From the NCBI GenBank assembly GCA_030684405.1, contig JAUXYA010000005.1, positions 247,509-311,508 on the forward strand: DNA of 64,000 nucleotides, in the 5' to 3' direction. The stretch is from Burkholderiales bacterium (lineage in GTDB: Bacteria > Pseudomonadota > Gammaproteobacteria > Burkholderiales > SG8-41). The translations under genes were made by a program, and so were the position numbers. Shown one piece after another: positions 1 to 11,805 of the stretch (positions within the stretch are counted from its first letter, which is position 1; each line of letters starts with the position of its first letter). Under the pieces are notes generated by a model. That model ran no database searches, had not been told where the DNA came from, and worked only from the letters and a program-made list of their open reading frames with translations.

Positions 1-1224
1 GCCGCCGATGCGGGCGAATTCCGCATCTCCGCGGCGCTGAGGATCGAAGCGCAGCGCCAGATCCAGGAGTTCGCGCTGCAGCAGAACATCAACACACTGC
101 GCAACCGCGTCAACGAGCTGGGTGTCGCTGAGCCGATCATCCAGCAGCAGGGCGCCGACCGCGTGGTTGTGCAGCTGCCGGGCGTGCAGGATACCGCCAA
201 GGCAAAAGACATCCTCGGCCGCACCGCGACGCTGGAAGTGCGCATGGTTGATGACGAGAAAATGCGCGATCTCGCGGCCGTGCAGCAGGCGAAGGCGGGA
301 CAGGTGCCTTTCGGCACCGATCTGTATTACGAGCGCAACGGCGAGGCGGTGCTGGTGAGGAAACAGGTTGTGCTGACCGGCGAGCGCATCAACGACGCCC
401 AGCCGGGCTTCGACGGCACCACGGGCGAGCCTGCGGTGCACATCAGTCTCGACGGCGCCGGTGCGCGGATATTCCAGCAGGTCACCCGCGAGAATGTCGG
501 CAAGCGCATGGCCATCCTGCTGTTCGAGCGCGGCAAGGGCGAAGTGGTCACGGCGCCGGTGATCCGCACCGAAATCGGCGGCGGCCGAGTGCAGATCAGC
601 GGCCGCATGACGACGCAGGAGGCGAGGGATGTGTCGCTGCTGCTGCGTGCCGGCGCGCTGGCGGCTCCGATGGAGATCGTCGAGGAACGCACAGTCGGTC
701 CTTCGCTCGGAGCAGACAACATCAGGATCGGTTTCAATTCCGCTCTCTACGGCTTCGCTGCGATCGCGGTGTTCATGATCATGTACTACACCCTGGTCGG
801 CGTGTTCTCGGTGCTCGCGCTGGCGATGAACGTGCTGTTCCTAACCGCCTTGTTGTCGATGCTGCAGGCGACGCTGACCCTGCCCGGCATGGCCGGCATC
901 GCGCTCACCATCGGTATGGCGATCGACGCCAACGTGCTGATCAACGAGCGCATCCGCGAGGAGTTGCGCAACGGCAACACGCCGCATGCCGCGATCTACG
1001 TTGGTTACGACCGCGCCTGGGGCACGATTCTTGACTCCAATATCACCACCCTGATTGCCGGCCTCGCGCTGTTTGCCTTCGGTTCGGGCCCGGTCAAGGG
1101 TTTTGCGGTGGTGCTGTGCCTGGGCATCCTGACCTCGATCTTCAGTGCGGTGATGGTGTCGCGCTCGATGATGAACCTCTATTACGGCAGTCGGCGCAAG
1201 CTCGACCACATCAGCATCGGCTGA
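1..1224 (+). CDS. secD: Protein translocase subunit SecD, C-terminal part (start lies outside the window)
   Basis: Frame 1 open from base 1; GMAIDANVLINERIREELR and the SecD/SecF membrane block; followed by secF. Confidence 0.97.
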   Translation, partial: AADAGEFRISAALRIEAQRQIQEFALQQNINTLRNRVNELGVAEPIIQQQGADRVVVQLPGVQDTAKAKDILGRTATLEVRMVDDEKMRDLAAVQQAKAGQVPFGTDLYYERNGEAVLVRKQVVLTGERINDAQPGFDGTTGEPAVHISLDGAGARIFQQVTRENVGKRMAILLFERGKGEVVTAPVIRTEIGGGRVQISGRMTTQEARDVSLLLRAGALAAPMEIVEERTVGPSLGADNIRIGFNSALYGFAAIAVFMIMYYTLVGVFSVLALAMNVLFLTALLSMLQATLTLPGMAGIALTIGMAIDANVLINERIREELRNGNTPHAAIYVGYDRAWGTILDSNITTLIAGLALFAFGSGPVKGFAVVLCLGILTSIFSAVMVSRSMMNLYYGSRRKLDHISIG

Positions 1225-1239
1225 CAGGATTACACAGTC

Positions 1240-2187
1240 ATGGAAATCTTCCGCATCAAGAATGACATCCCGTTCATGCGCTATGCGCGCTTGTTCAACA
1301 TTATCTCGGTCGCCATGTTCATCATCGCAGTCGGAGCGCTGGCGACCAAAGGCCTCAATTTCGGTGTCGACTTTACCGGCGGCACGGTGATGGAAGTGTC
1401 CTATCCGCAGCCGGCCCAGCTCGACAGCATCCGCGCTTCGGTGGCGAAGCTTGGCTTCACCGAGGCCGCGGTGCAGAATTTCGGAACCTCGCGCGAAGTG
1501 CTTATCCGCCTCCCGGTGAAGGAGGGCATCACCAGCGCCAAGCTCTCGGAACAGGTGCTGGAAGAACTGCGCAGGGAGGAGGCGGGGGTGGAGATGCGCC
1601 GCGTCGAGTTTGTCGGTCCGCAGGTCGGCAAGGAATTGTTTGAGAGCGGCGCGCTGGCACTGTTGTTCGTCTGCCTCGGCATCGTCGCCTACCTGGCACT
1701 GCGATTTGAATGGAAGTTTGGCCTTGCCGCGATTGTCGCCAACCTGCACGACGTGATCATCATTGTCGGTTTTTTCTCGATATTCCAGTGGGAGTTTTCG
1801 CTGCCGGTTCTGGCGGCGGTGCTCGCCATCCTCGGTTACTCGGTGAATGAATCAGTCGTGGTGTTCGACCGCGTCCGCGAATGTTTCCGCAGCCGCAAGT
1901 ACCGCCATGCCAAGGTACCGGAAGTACTTGATGCCGCGATCACCCAGACCATGTCGCGCACCATCATCACCCATTTCTCGACCCAGTTGATGGTGCTGGC
2001 GATGCTCTTCTTCGGTGGCGAGACACTGTTCCATTTTGCGCTGGCGCTGACCATCGGCATATTGTTCGGCATCTACTCCTCGATTCTGGTTGCGAGCCCG
2101 ATCGTGATGTACCTCGGTATTTCGCGTGATGACCTGGTCAAGCCCGAAGCGGCGCAGAAGCCCGGCGAGGATGGCGCCGTAGTCTAG
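1240..2187 (+). CDS. secF: Protein translocase subunit SecF
   Basis: NFGVDFTGGTVMEV, GYSVNESVVVFDRVRE motifs; directly after secD. Confidence 0.97.
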   Translation: MEIFRIKNDIPFMRYARLFNIISVAMFIIAVGALATKGLNFGVDFTGGTVMEVSYPQPAQLDSIRASVAKLGFTEAAVQNFGTSREVLIRLPVKEGITSAKLSEQVLEELRREEAGVEMRRVEFVGPQVGKELFESGALALLFVCLGIVAYLALRFEWKFGLAAIVANLHDVIIIVGFFSIFQWEFSLPVLAAVLAILGYSVNESVVVFDRVRECFRSRKYRHAKVPEVLDAAITQTMSRTIITHFSTQLMVLAMLFFGGETLFHFALALTIGILFGIYSSILVASPIVMYLGISRDDLVKPEAAQKPGEDGAVV

Positions 2188-2201
2188 GCGGGCAGCCGGC
2201 C

Positions 2202-2843
2202 GTGGAACTGCTCGCGCTGTTCATCGACCTCGTCGTCAACCTCGACGACCACCTGCAAGCCTTGGTTGCCGCCTACGGCGCCTGGATCTACCTGATCCTG
2301 TTCCTGATCGTGTTCTGCGAGACCGGGTTGGTGATCACACCCTTCCTGCCCGGCGATTCGCTGCTGTTCGTGGCCGGTGCGATTGCAGCCGCCGGCGGCA
2401 TGAACATCCACCTGCTGGTGGTGCTGCTGATCATCGCGGCAATATTGGGGGATGCCGTCAATTACAGTGTCGGCCATTACCTCGGGCCGCGGGTGCTGAA
2501 GGATCGCGATTCGCGCTGGCTCAATCCGAAGCACCTGGAGCGGGCACACGCCTTCTACGAGCACCACGGTGGCAAGACCATCATCATTGCCCGCTTCGTG
2601 CCCATCGTCCGCACCTACGCGCCCTTCGTCGCCGGCGCGGCGAGCATGTCGTACCCGCGCTTCGCGCTTTACAACATCACAGGTGCGATCGTCTGGGTGG
2701 TTTCGCTGGGCTATGCCGGCTACTTCTTCGGCAACATCCCGCTGATCAAGGACAATTTGACGCTGGTGATCATCGCAATCATCATCCTGTCGATCCTGCC
2801 CGGGGTCTTCGAATACCTGCGCCACCGTCGTCGCCCGCATTGA
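2202..2843 (+). CDS. DedA family (VTT domain) membrane protein
   Basis: FCETGLVITPFLPGDSLLF, ARFVPIVRTYAPFVAGAASM; GTG start. Confidence 0.92.
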   Translation: MELLALFIDLVVNLDDHLQALVAAYGAWIYLILFLIVFCETGLVITPFLPGDSLLFVAGAIAAAGGMNIHLLVVLLIIAAILGDAVNYSVGHYLGPRVLKDRDSRWLNPKHLERAHAFYEHHGGKTIIIARFVPIVRTYAPFVAGAASMSYPRFALYNITGAIVWVVSLGYAGYFFGNIPLIKDNLTLVIIAIIILSILPGVFEYLRHRRRPH

Positions 2844-2911
2844 CTGGGTGCGGGAGCGCCCTTCCCGAAATCTGCTGAGGTGGGTTGCCGGGCATTTTCC
2901 CGGCGCGGAAT

Positions 2912-5348
<2,437 letters not shown>

Positions 5349-5372
5349 AAAAGCGCCGGTGCCCCCCATATC

Positions 5373-5440
5373 ATTTACAAGTCGTTGTTTTTATTGAGGA
5401 ATTTTATAAATTCATTATAAAAATCAACGACTTATAACGA
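5373..5440. repeat. AT-rich dispersed element, inverted pair
   Basis: ttacaagtcgttgtttttattgagg ... ataaaaatcaacgacttataa. Confidence 0.7.
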
Positions 5441-5452
5441 AAGGAAGCCGCC

Positions 5453-5686
5453 ATGCGCATCGTCTATAACAGTGAGCAGTACTATGTCGCCGAATATCCG
5501 GGCCAACAGGGGCTGGAACTGGTGGACAAGCGCAACGCGCGCGGTACTTATTTCAGTGGCGACGTTGCAGAGAGATTTGCCAACGCGATGAATGAAGCCG
5601 CGGGCGACGAGGCTTCGACCGAGAAAATCGACGAGTTCCTCGACAACTTCAGCGTGCTGCTGAATTTCCCCGTCGTCTATCACTGA
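5453..5686 (+). CDS. DUF3567 family small protein
   Basis: MRIVYNSEQYYVAEYPGQQGLELVDK resembles the betaproteobacterial DUF3567 family. Confidence 0.75.
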   Translation: MRIVYNSEQYYVAEYPGQQGLELVDKRNARGTYFSGDVAERFANAMNEAAGDEASTEKIDEFLDNFSVLLNFPVVYH

Positions 5687-5762
5687 TCGTCGGCGTAACC
5701 CCTTACTCCGGCACCATGCCGGGGCCCAGCACGAACGTGGAAAAATTTGTCCTGATGTTGCC

Positions 5763-5789
5763 TGGATCCCGGCGTTCGCCGGGATGACG
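5763..5789. repeat. REP-like hairpin TGGATCCCGGCGTTCGCCGGGATGACG
   Basis: CCCGGCG-tt-CGCCGGG core in a motif common between proteobacterial genes. Confidence 0.7.
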
Positions 5790-5837
5790 GGAAAAAACGT
5801 GCCCAAAACGGTTACCGCACGCCGCGCCTCGGGTGTT

Positions 5838-6587
5838 TCAGTCGAGCCGGTCCCAGCCCGGCTCGTCGCGGTCGAGCAGGCGCTTCAGCGCAACGAAGTG
5901 CAGCCGCGCCTGAGTGTCGTCGCTCATCTGCGCTGCCGTCTGGCGCGCGATTTCCTCCGGCACCACGCGTAGCGGTTTACCGGTGCCCGCGCCCAGCACC
6001 TGCAGCATGCAGGCGCGTTCCAGGTAATAAAGATCGTCGAAGGCGAGGTCCACCGAAGGGCCGGTGACAATCACACCGTGGTTGGCGAGGAACAGCACGT
6101 CGGCATTCTGCAGGCCGGCGACGATGCGCTCGCCTTCTGCCGCATCGAGAGCGAGTCCGTTGTAGGCCTCGTCGTAGGCCGTGCGGCCGTAAAATTTCAG
6201 CGCCACCTGGCTCGCTGACTCAAGACGTCCGCCCTCGACCACGGTCAGGCTGGTGGCATAAGGCATGTGGGTGTGCAGCACGCATTTCGCATCGGGCTTG
6301 CTGCGATGCGCCGCGCCGTGGATGAAAAACGCCGTCGGCTCTACTTCGTATTTTCCGGCAATCTTGCGGCCCTGCGCGTCGACCAGCACCAGGTCGGCGG
6401 GTGTCACTTCCGACCAGTGCAGGCCCTGTGGATTGATCAGGAAATGCCCGGTGCGGCCGGGCACTTCGACACTGAAATGGTTGCAGATGCCCTCGCCCAA
6501 CCCCATCCGCGACGCTGTACGCAGCGCTGCGGCGAGGTCGATGCGGGCCTGCTGCTCCGCGCTGTGCGCCGCTATCGCGTCAGTCAA
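5838..6587 (-). CDS. Class II aldolase/adducin family protein
   Basis: GICNHFSVEVPG, HTHMPYATSLTV, NHGVIVTG motifs. Confidence 0.9.
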   Translation of the reverse strand: MTDAIAAHSAEQQARIDLAAALRTASRMGLGEGICNHFSVEVPGRTGHFLINPQGLHWSEVTPADLVLVDAQGRKIAGKYEVEPTAFFIHGAAHRSKPDAKCVLHTHMPYATSLTVVEGGRLESASQVALKFYGRTAYDEAYNGLALDAAEGERIVAGLQNADVLFLANHGVIVTGPSVDLAFDDLYYLERACMLQVLGAGTGKPLRVVPEEIARQTAAQMSDDTQARLHFVALKRLLDRDEPGWDRLD

Positions 6588-7563
6588 TGGAGATCTTGGC
6601 GGCGCGGGCGATCTGGGTCCAGCGCGCTATCTCGGCTTTAAGGTGCGCCGAGAACTCCTCAGGCGAGTTGGCCACCACCAGTCCGCCACGCTTGAGCATC
6701 AGCTCGCGCGTCGCCGGCGTTTTCAATTCGGTGACGAGGATGCTGTTGACGCGCCGAATGATCTCCGGCGGCGTGCCCGCCGGCGCGCCGACGCCTTGCC
6801 AGGAACCGCCGTCAAAGCCCTTGACGCCGCCTTCTTCGACGGTCGGCAAGTTCGGCATCGGCGGGAAACGATCCTTCGACGAGATCGCCACGGCCTTCAG
6901 CCGGCCGGCGTCGACCTGGGGGATCACGCTGATCGCGGTGTTGAAGGCGAGCTGGACCTGGCCGGAGATCTGGTCAAGCACCGCCGGGGCCTGGCCCTTG
7001 TATGGCACATGGACCATTTTGATGCCGGCCATGAACTTGAACATTTCCATCAGCATGTGCGGGCTGCTGCCGTTGCCGGTGGAGGCGTAGGTCAGCGCAT
7101 CGGGCTTCGCTTTCGCCAGGCCGATCAGGTCCTTGACGGTCTTCACCGGCAGCGCGGGATGCACGGTGAGCAGGCTCGGCAGGCTCGCCATCAGCGTCAC
7201 GGTGGCGAGATCCTTCACCGGGTCGTAGGACATCTTGCGGTAGATCGCCGGCGATACGCCCTGCGCCGCGGTGATCATGCACAGCGTGTAGCCGTCGGGC
7301 GGCGCCTTTGCGCACATTTCAGCGCCGATATTGCCGCCGGCGCCGCCGCGGTTGTCGGGGACAAACTGCTGGCCGGTGGCCTTGGCCAGGATGTCGGTGG
7401 CCATGCGGCCCATGATGTCGGTCGGCCCGCCGGGCGGGAAGGGGATGATGAAACGTACGGTCTTGTTCGGGTACTGCTGGGCGCCTGCGCTCAGCGGCAT
7501 CAACGCGGTCAGCGCCGCGGCGGCCAGGGTCGAGAGCGCGGCAATCGGCAACTTCAGTGTCAT
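6580..7563 (-). CDS. Bug-type tripartite tricarboxylate transporter substrate-binding protein
   Basis: Signal peptide then YPNKTVRFIIPFPPGGPTDIMGR; start at MTLKLPIAALS. Confidence 0.92.
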   Translation of the reverse strand: MTLKLPIAALSTLAAAALTALMPLSAGAQQYPNKTVRFIIPFPPGGPTDIMGRMATDILAKATGQQFVPDNRGGAGGNIGAEMCAKAPPDGYTLCMITAAQGVSPAIYRKMSYDPVKDLATVTLMASLPSLLTVHPALPVKTVKDLIGLAKAKPDALTYASTGNGSSPHMLMEMFKFMAGIKMVHVPYKGQAPAVLDQISGQVQLAFNTAISVIPQVDAGRLKAVAISSKDRFPPMPNLPTVEEGGVKGFDGGSWQGVGAPAGTPPEIIRRVNSILVTELKTPATRELMLKRGGLVVANSPEEFSAHLKAEIARWTQIARAAKISID

Positions 7564-7604
7564 GGCATCCTCCTCCGGATCATGGTTTTGTGACAGCGGG
7601 TCAA

Positions 7605-9017
7605 TTATGCCGCAGGTTCGGTGTGCAGCGGAACGATCTTTGGACGGTGTTTCCCGCCGAGCAGATAGCGGGTCAGTATTTTGTAGGTGTCGAGGTCGAA
7701 CAGCGGCCGCGGCACGCCGTCCTGCAGCTCGCGCAATTCCTCCTCGTTGCGCACGGTGCCGAGATGACACCACTGGTCGAGGACATGCAGTTCGCAACGC
7801 TCGCCGCCGGCCGCCGTTTCGCGGATGCCGATGCGGCCGGGGAAGGGCCAGGCGCGCACGCGCAGCTTCGCCAGCGCGGCCGCCAGCCGCAGCGCGTGGG
7901 CTTCTGCGGTTTCGATACCGGCGCAGGCACCGCGGCAGCGCCGAATCTGGTAAGCGAAGCAGGGGCCGCTGCGCTTCTCAAGCCCCAGAAGTCCGTGGCA
8001 CAGCTGGTGTTCGGTGGCGAGTTCGCGCAGAGCCTCGATCGCCGCGCGGCGCGAGCGGAACAGGCCGTAGAGGTCGCGGAATTCGCCGCCGGCGAGGTCG
8101 CGCGCCGACACCAGTTGCGGCGGCGCCGCGGCGGCCTGCGCCGGCCAGTGCCAGGCGCAGAGCTCTGAGGCGCGACGCAGCTGGCGGTTGTGCACGGGCG
8201 CGAGTTTCTTGACCAGCCGTGCCTCTTCGATCAGCGCGCCCAGTTCGCCGGCGGTTTCGATCCAGTCGATGCGTTTGACCTCGGCGGCGATGCGCATGTC
8301 CTTGGTCACGCGGTGGTCGCCGGAGAAATGCGACATCACCCGCGTGCGCAGGCTGATGCTTTTGCCGACGTACAGCGGCACGTCGCGTTCGCCGTAAAAC
8401 AGGTAGACGCCGGGCCCTTCCGGGATGTGCTCGAAGGCGTTGTCGGGCAGGCCGGCGGGGACGGTGGCGGTTTTCAGCAGCTTCGCCGTTGCTTCAAGCA
8501 CCGTGGACTCGCCCGGATCCTCGCGCCAGCGCTGCGCGAGCTGCCACAGCACCCGCGCATCGCCCAGTGCGCGGTGGCGTGCGTCGCAGTCAATGCCATG
8601 GCGTGTCATCAGGCTGTCGAGGTTGTGGCGGGGGTGCTGCGGAAACAGTTTGCGTGACAGCTTCACCGTGCACAGCACCGGCGCGCTGAAGGTTTTGCCC
8701 AGCCTTCTGAACTCGTTTTTAAGGAAGCCGTAGTCGAAACGCGCGTTGTGCGCGACCAACACCCGGCCGTCTACCGCCTGCCAGATCTCGCGTGCGATTT
8801 CCTCAAAGCGGGGTGCATCGCCGACCATGTCGTTGCTGATTCCCGTAAGCGACTGGATCGCCGGCGGGATGCTCATGCCCGGATTCACCAGCGAGGACCA
8901 TTCGCGCACGAAATTGCCGTTCTCGACTTCGACGATGCCAACTTCGGTGATGCGGTCATGCGTCACGGTGGCGCCGGTGGTTTCGAGGTCTAGAAAGACG
9001 AGGGGGCGGTCGTACAT
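7605..9017 (-). CDS. DnaQ-like 3'-5' exonuclease fused to GIY-YIG (Cho/UvrC-like) nuclease domain
   Basis: FLDLETTGATVTHDRITEVGIV exonuclease motif; GPGVYLFYGERDVPLYVGKSISLRTRV GIY-YIG motif. Confidence 0.92.
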   Translation of the reverse strand: MYDRPLVFLDLETTGATVTHDRITEVGIVEVENGNFVREWSSLVNPGMSIPPAIQSLTGISNDMVGDAPRFEEIAREIWQAVDGRVLVAHNARFDYGFLKNEFRRLGKTFSAPVLCTVKLSRKLFPQHPRHNLDSLMTRHGIDCDARHRALGDARVLWQLAQRWREDPGESTVLEATAKLLKTATVPAGLPDNAFEHIPEGPGVYLFYGERDVPLYVGKSISLRTRVMSHFSGDHRVTKDMRIAAEVKRIDWIETAGELGALIEEARLVKKLAPVHNRQLRRASELCAWHWPAQAAAAPPQLVSARDLAGGEFRDLYGLFRSRRAAIEALRELATEHQLCHGLLGLEKRSGPCFAYQIRRCRGACAGIETAEAHALRLAAALAKLRVRAWPFPGRIGIRETAAGGERCELHVLDQWCHLGTVRNEEELRELQDGVPRPLFDLDTYKILTRYLLGGKHRPKIVPLHTEPAA

Positions 9018-9122
9018 CGGTGACTGGTGACTGGTGATTGGTGAGCGGTAAGTGGTGTCAGTGGTCAGGCCGGCTTGTGGGGGCTTCTATCGAATTTCCA
9101 TTCACCAATCACCGTTCACCAC
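9015..9122. repeat. GGTGACT-type heptamer repeats with opposed copy
   Basis: gtgactggtgactggtgattggtgagcggtaagtgg ... ccattcaccaatcaccgttcaccacttacc. Confidence 0.7.
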
Positions 9123-9131
9123 TTACCGGTT

Positions 9132-9899
9132 TCAAAGCGGCCGGTAACCAAGGGCCCGCGAAATGCGCTCCGCCGCCTGGCGCACCGCTTCCGCCCAGTT
9201 CTTCTTGAAGCGTTCGGTGGGAGCTGACACCGAGAGGCCGGCGACCAGCTGGGCTTCGTCGTTGAGGATGCCGGCACCGACGCAGCAGACGCCGCGTTCG
9301 GCTTCCTCGTTGTCGTAGGCATAGTGGCGGCTGCGGATCTCGTCGAGCTCGCGGTTGAGCCTGGCGAGTTCGGTCAGTGTCTGGTCGGTGAAGCGCGGCA
9401 GGCCGCTGCGTTTGGCGTATTCGGCGACACGCTGCGGTGTGTCCGCGGCGAGGAAGATCTTGCCCACTGCGGTGATGTGCAGCGGCGCACGGGCGCCGAT
9501 GATCTGCACCACGCGCATCATCGTATTGCCCTCGGCGGTGCGCTCGATGTAGACCACCTCGTCGTCGCGGCGCACCGACAGGTTCACCGTTTCGCCAAGC
9601 TGCTGATGCAGAGCCTGCATGTACGGCAGCGCTTCCTGGCGCACGCTGATTCGTGACTTCACCAGGCTGCCAAGCTCGACCAGGCGGATGCCGAGGCGGT
9701 ACGTTCCGGGCTCGATGCGGTCGACCAGGCGGTTGTCGACCATTACGCCGAGGATGCGGTGCGCGGTCGAGGGGTGGAGCTGTGTCGCGAAAGCCAGTTG
9801 CTTGAGCGTCGCTGGCATCGTGTGCTGCGATAGCACGTCGAGCAGTTGCATCATGCGTTCGATGACCTGGATCGACGGTTTCGCTTTTTTTTCGGCCAC
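9132..9899 (-). CDS. IclR family transcriptional regulator
   Basis: IQVIERMMQLLDVLSQ...HPSTAHRILGVMV wHTH and IclR ligand domain; GTG start at VAEKKAKPS inferred. Confidence 0.9.
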   Translation of the reverse strand: MAEKKAKPSIQVIERMMQLLDVLSQHTMPATLKQLAFATQLHPSTAHRILGVMVDNRLVDRIEPGTYRLGIRLVELGSLVKSRISVRQEALPYMQALHQQLGETVNLSVRRDDEVVYIERTAEGNTMMRVVQIIGARAPLHITAVGKIFLAADTPQRVAEYAKRSGLPRFTDQTLTELARLNRELDEIRSRHYAYDNEEAERGVCCVGAGILNDEAQLVAGLSVSAPTERFKKNWAEAVRQAAERISRALGYRPL

Positions 9900-10018
9900 G
9901 GTCGGCGGTCGTGCGGGTGGGCACGACGGGAGGGTTGAGAGTGAGCACGATTTTACATTATGAAAAGCGGGAGGGTTGCGATCCGTGCCGGGCGCGGTTT
10001 TCGTTACACTGAAGGGCC

Positions 10019-10558
10019 ATGCCAAAGTCTCAACGCAGTGCCGGCGCCGAAGCCGTGCCGATGAAAAACTATATGACGCCCGCAGGTTATATGCGGCTGA
10101 AGCGCGAATTGATGCATTTGCTCGACGTCGAACGTCCGGAACTGGTGAAGGTCGTGTCCTGGGCGGCCTCCAACGGCGACCGTTCCGAAAACGGTGACTA
10201 CCTTTATGGCAAGAAGCGCCTGCGCGAGATCGACCGTCGTATCCATTACCTCAACAAGCGGCTGGACCGGCCAGAGGTCGTCGATCCGGCCGTGCGCGGC
10301 GATACCGATCAGGTGTTTTTCGGCGCCACTGTCGACTACATCGACAGCAGCAGTGCGGAGCACACGGTGATCATCGTCGGCGTTGACGAGGTAGACCCGG
10401 CACGCGGCCATGTCAGCTGGATCTCGCCGATCGCGAAGGCATTGCTCAAGCGCCGCGCTGGCGATAAGGTCAGCCTGATGACGCCAGCCGGCCCGGAGGA
10501 GATTGACATCGTCGATGTGCGATACGAAACGCTGTCGGAAGCAGAGTCCGCGCCATGA
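10019..10558 (+). CDS. greB: Transcription elongation factor GreB
   Basis: MTPAGYMRLKRELMHLL, ASNGDRSENGDYLYGKKRLREIDRRIHYL. Confidence 0.95.
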   Translation: MPKSQRSAGAEAVPMKNYMTPAGYMRLKRELMHLLDVERPELVKVVSWAASNGDRSENGDYLYGKKRLREIDRRIHYLNKRLDRPEVVDPAVRGDTDQVFFGATVDYIDSSSAEHTVIIVGVDEVDPARGHVSWISPIAKALLKRRAGDKVSLMTPAGPEEIDIVDVRYETLSEAESAP

Positions 10559-11517
10559 CTGCCTCGCTGTTCATGGCCTCGGTCGCGGCCTGGCGTGCCA
10601 CCAACGGCATTCCGCGCCCGGCGGAGCCGCCACTGAACGCGGTAGTGAAACTGTCGATCCGCGCCGCCAAAGGCGCGCGCACCGCCGACACCCTGGGCGC
10701 CGAACGCGAGGGTACCGGCATCCTGATCGACGGCAACGGCCTGATCCTGACCATCGGTTACCTGATCCACGAGGCTGCTTCGGTGCTGGTAATGACTGCG
10801 GACAACCACATTTATCCGGCGAGCGTCGTCGGCTTTGATCACGCCAGCGGTTTTGGTCTGCTGCGCGCGGTTCCGGCGCCGCCCTGCGCGCCGGTAGAAC
10901 TGGGCGATTCGGACAAGCTCGCCGAACTGGAGTCGCTGGTGGTCGCCGGCCACGAGGGCGCTGGCGGCATCACCGGTGCAGCGCTGGTGTCGCGGCGGCG
11001 CTTTACCGGCTGGTGGGAGTACATGATTGACGACGCGCTGTTCACCGCGCCACCGCGTTATGAACACAGCGGCGCCGCGCTGTTTGACGGCGAAGGCAGG
11101 CTGGTCGGCATCGCTTCGCTATGGGTCAGCGATGTGCTCGGCAGCGGCGCCGCTTTTCCCGGCAACATGTTCGTGCCGATCAACCTGCTGAAGGAAGTGC
11201 TCGAGGACCTGGTGCGCGATGGCCGCCGGCGCGGCGCGGGGCGGCCCTGGCTGGGCTTGAACACGGAACAGGTCGACGGCCATGTCGTAGTCTCCCGTGT
11301 GCTACCCGACTCACCCGCGGCCCTGGCCGGGCTGCAACGCGGCGACATCATCCTCGGTGTTGGCGGCGACTCGATCGGCGGCCAGAGCGAGTTTTACGAA
11401 AGCCTGTGGGGCAGCGGCAGCGCCGGCGTCGACGTCACGCTGCATATCGTGCGCGACAAGGTGGTGAAACACCTCATAGTGCAGAGTGGCGACCGCCTGT
11501 CCTATTTGCGGCCGTAG
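10555..11517 (+). CDS. Trypsin-like/HtrA-type PDZ protein with degenerate catalytic residues
   Basis: HtrA-like barrel plus PDZ (SPAALAGLQRGDIILGVGGDSI); His and Ser regions depart from consensus. Confidence 0.8.
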   Translation: MTASLFMASVAAWRATNGIPRPAEPPLNAVVKLSIRAAKGARTADTLGAEREGTGILIDGNGLILTIGYLIHEAASVLVMTADNHIYPASVVGFDHASGFGLLRAVPAPPCAPVELGDSDKLAELESLVVAGHEGAGGITGAALVSRRRFTGWWEYMIDDALFTAPPRYEHSGAALFDGEGRLVGIASLWVSDVLGSGAAFPGNMFVPINLLKEVLEDLVRDGRRRGAGRPWLGLNTEQVDGHVVVSRVLPDSPAALAGLQRGDIILGVGGDSIGGQSEFYESLWGSGSAGVDVTLHIVRDKVVKHLIVQSGDRLSYLRP

Positions 11518-11540
11518 TGAATGGCGCAAGCGCGACAAAG

Positions 11541-11572
11541 TTATAAGTTATTGTTTTTAAATTAGTTTTGTA
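11541..11572 (+). repeat. AT-rich dispersed element
   Basis: TTATAAGTTATTGTTTTTAAATTAGTTTTGTA. Confidence 0.65.
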
Positions 11573-11805
11573 GTTGCGGACGCCACCCTCGTCCTGCGCT
11601 GTGCGCCTGCCCCATGTGTTCGACACCGAACATACGACGCAAATCCTTGCGAATAGAGTGATCCCATCGCGCCACGTTCTTTGGCCGTAGTGGGTTCACG
11701 CTGCTGTACGGCATGGCGTGAACGATCAATCAATTCATTGACTTCACCGCTAACCGACGGGCTGCAAGGTCCGAAGGCATTGCAGCGGCAAGAGAGCGGA
11801 TCGTC

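Noticed and set aside
6580-7563. Bug receptor without tctAB as an anomaly
   Set aside because: Orphan Bug-type receptors are very common in betaproteobacteria.
7605-9017. Exonuclease/GIY-YIG fusion as a novel architecture
   Set aside because: DnaQ-like plus UvrC/Cho-like fusions are already known and frequent in proteobacteria.
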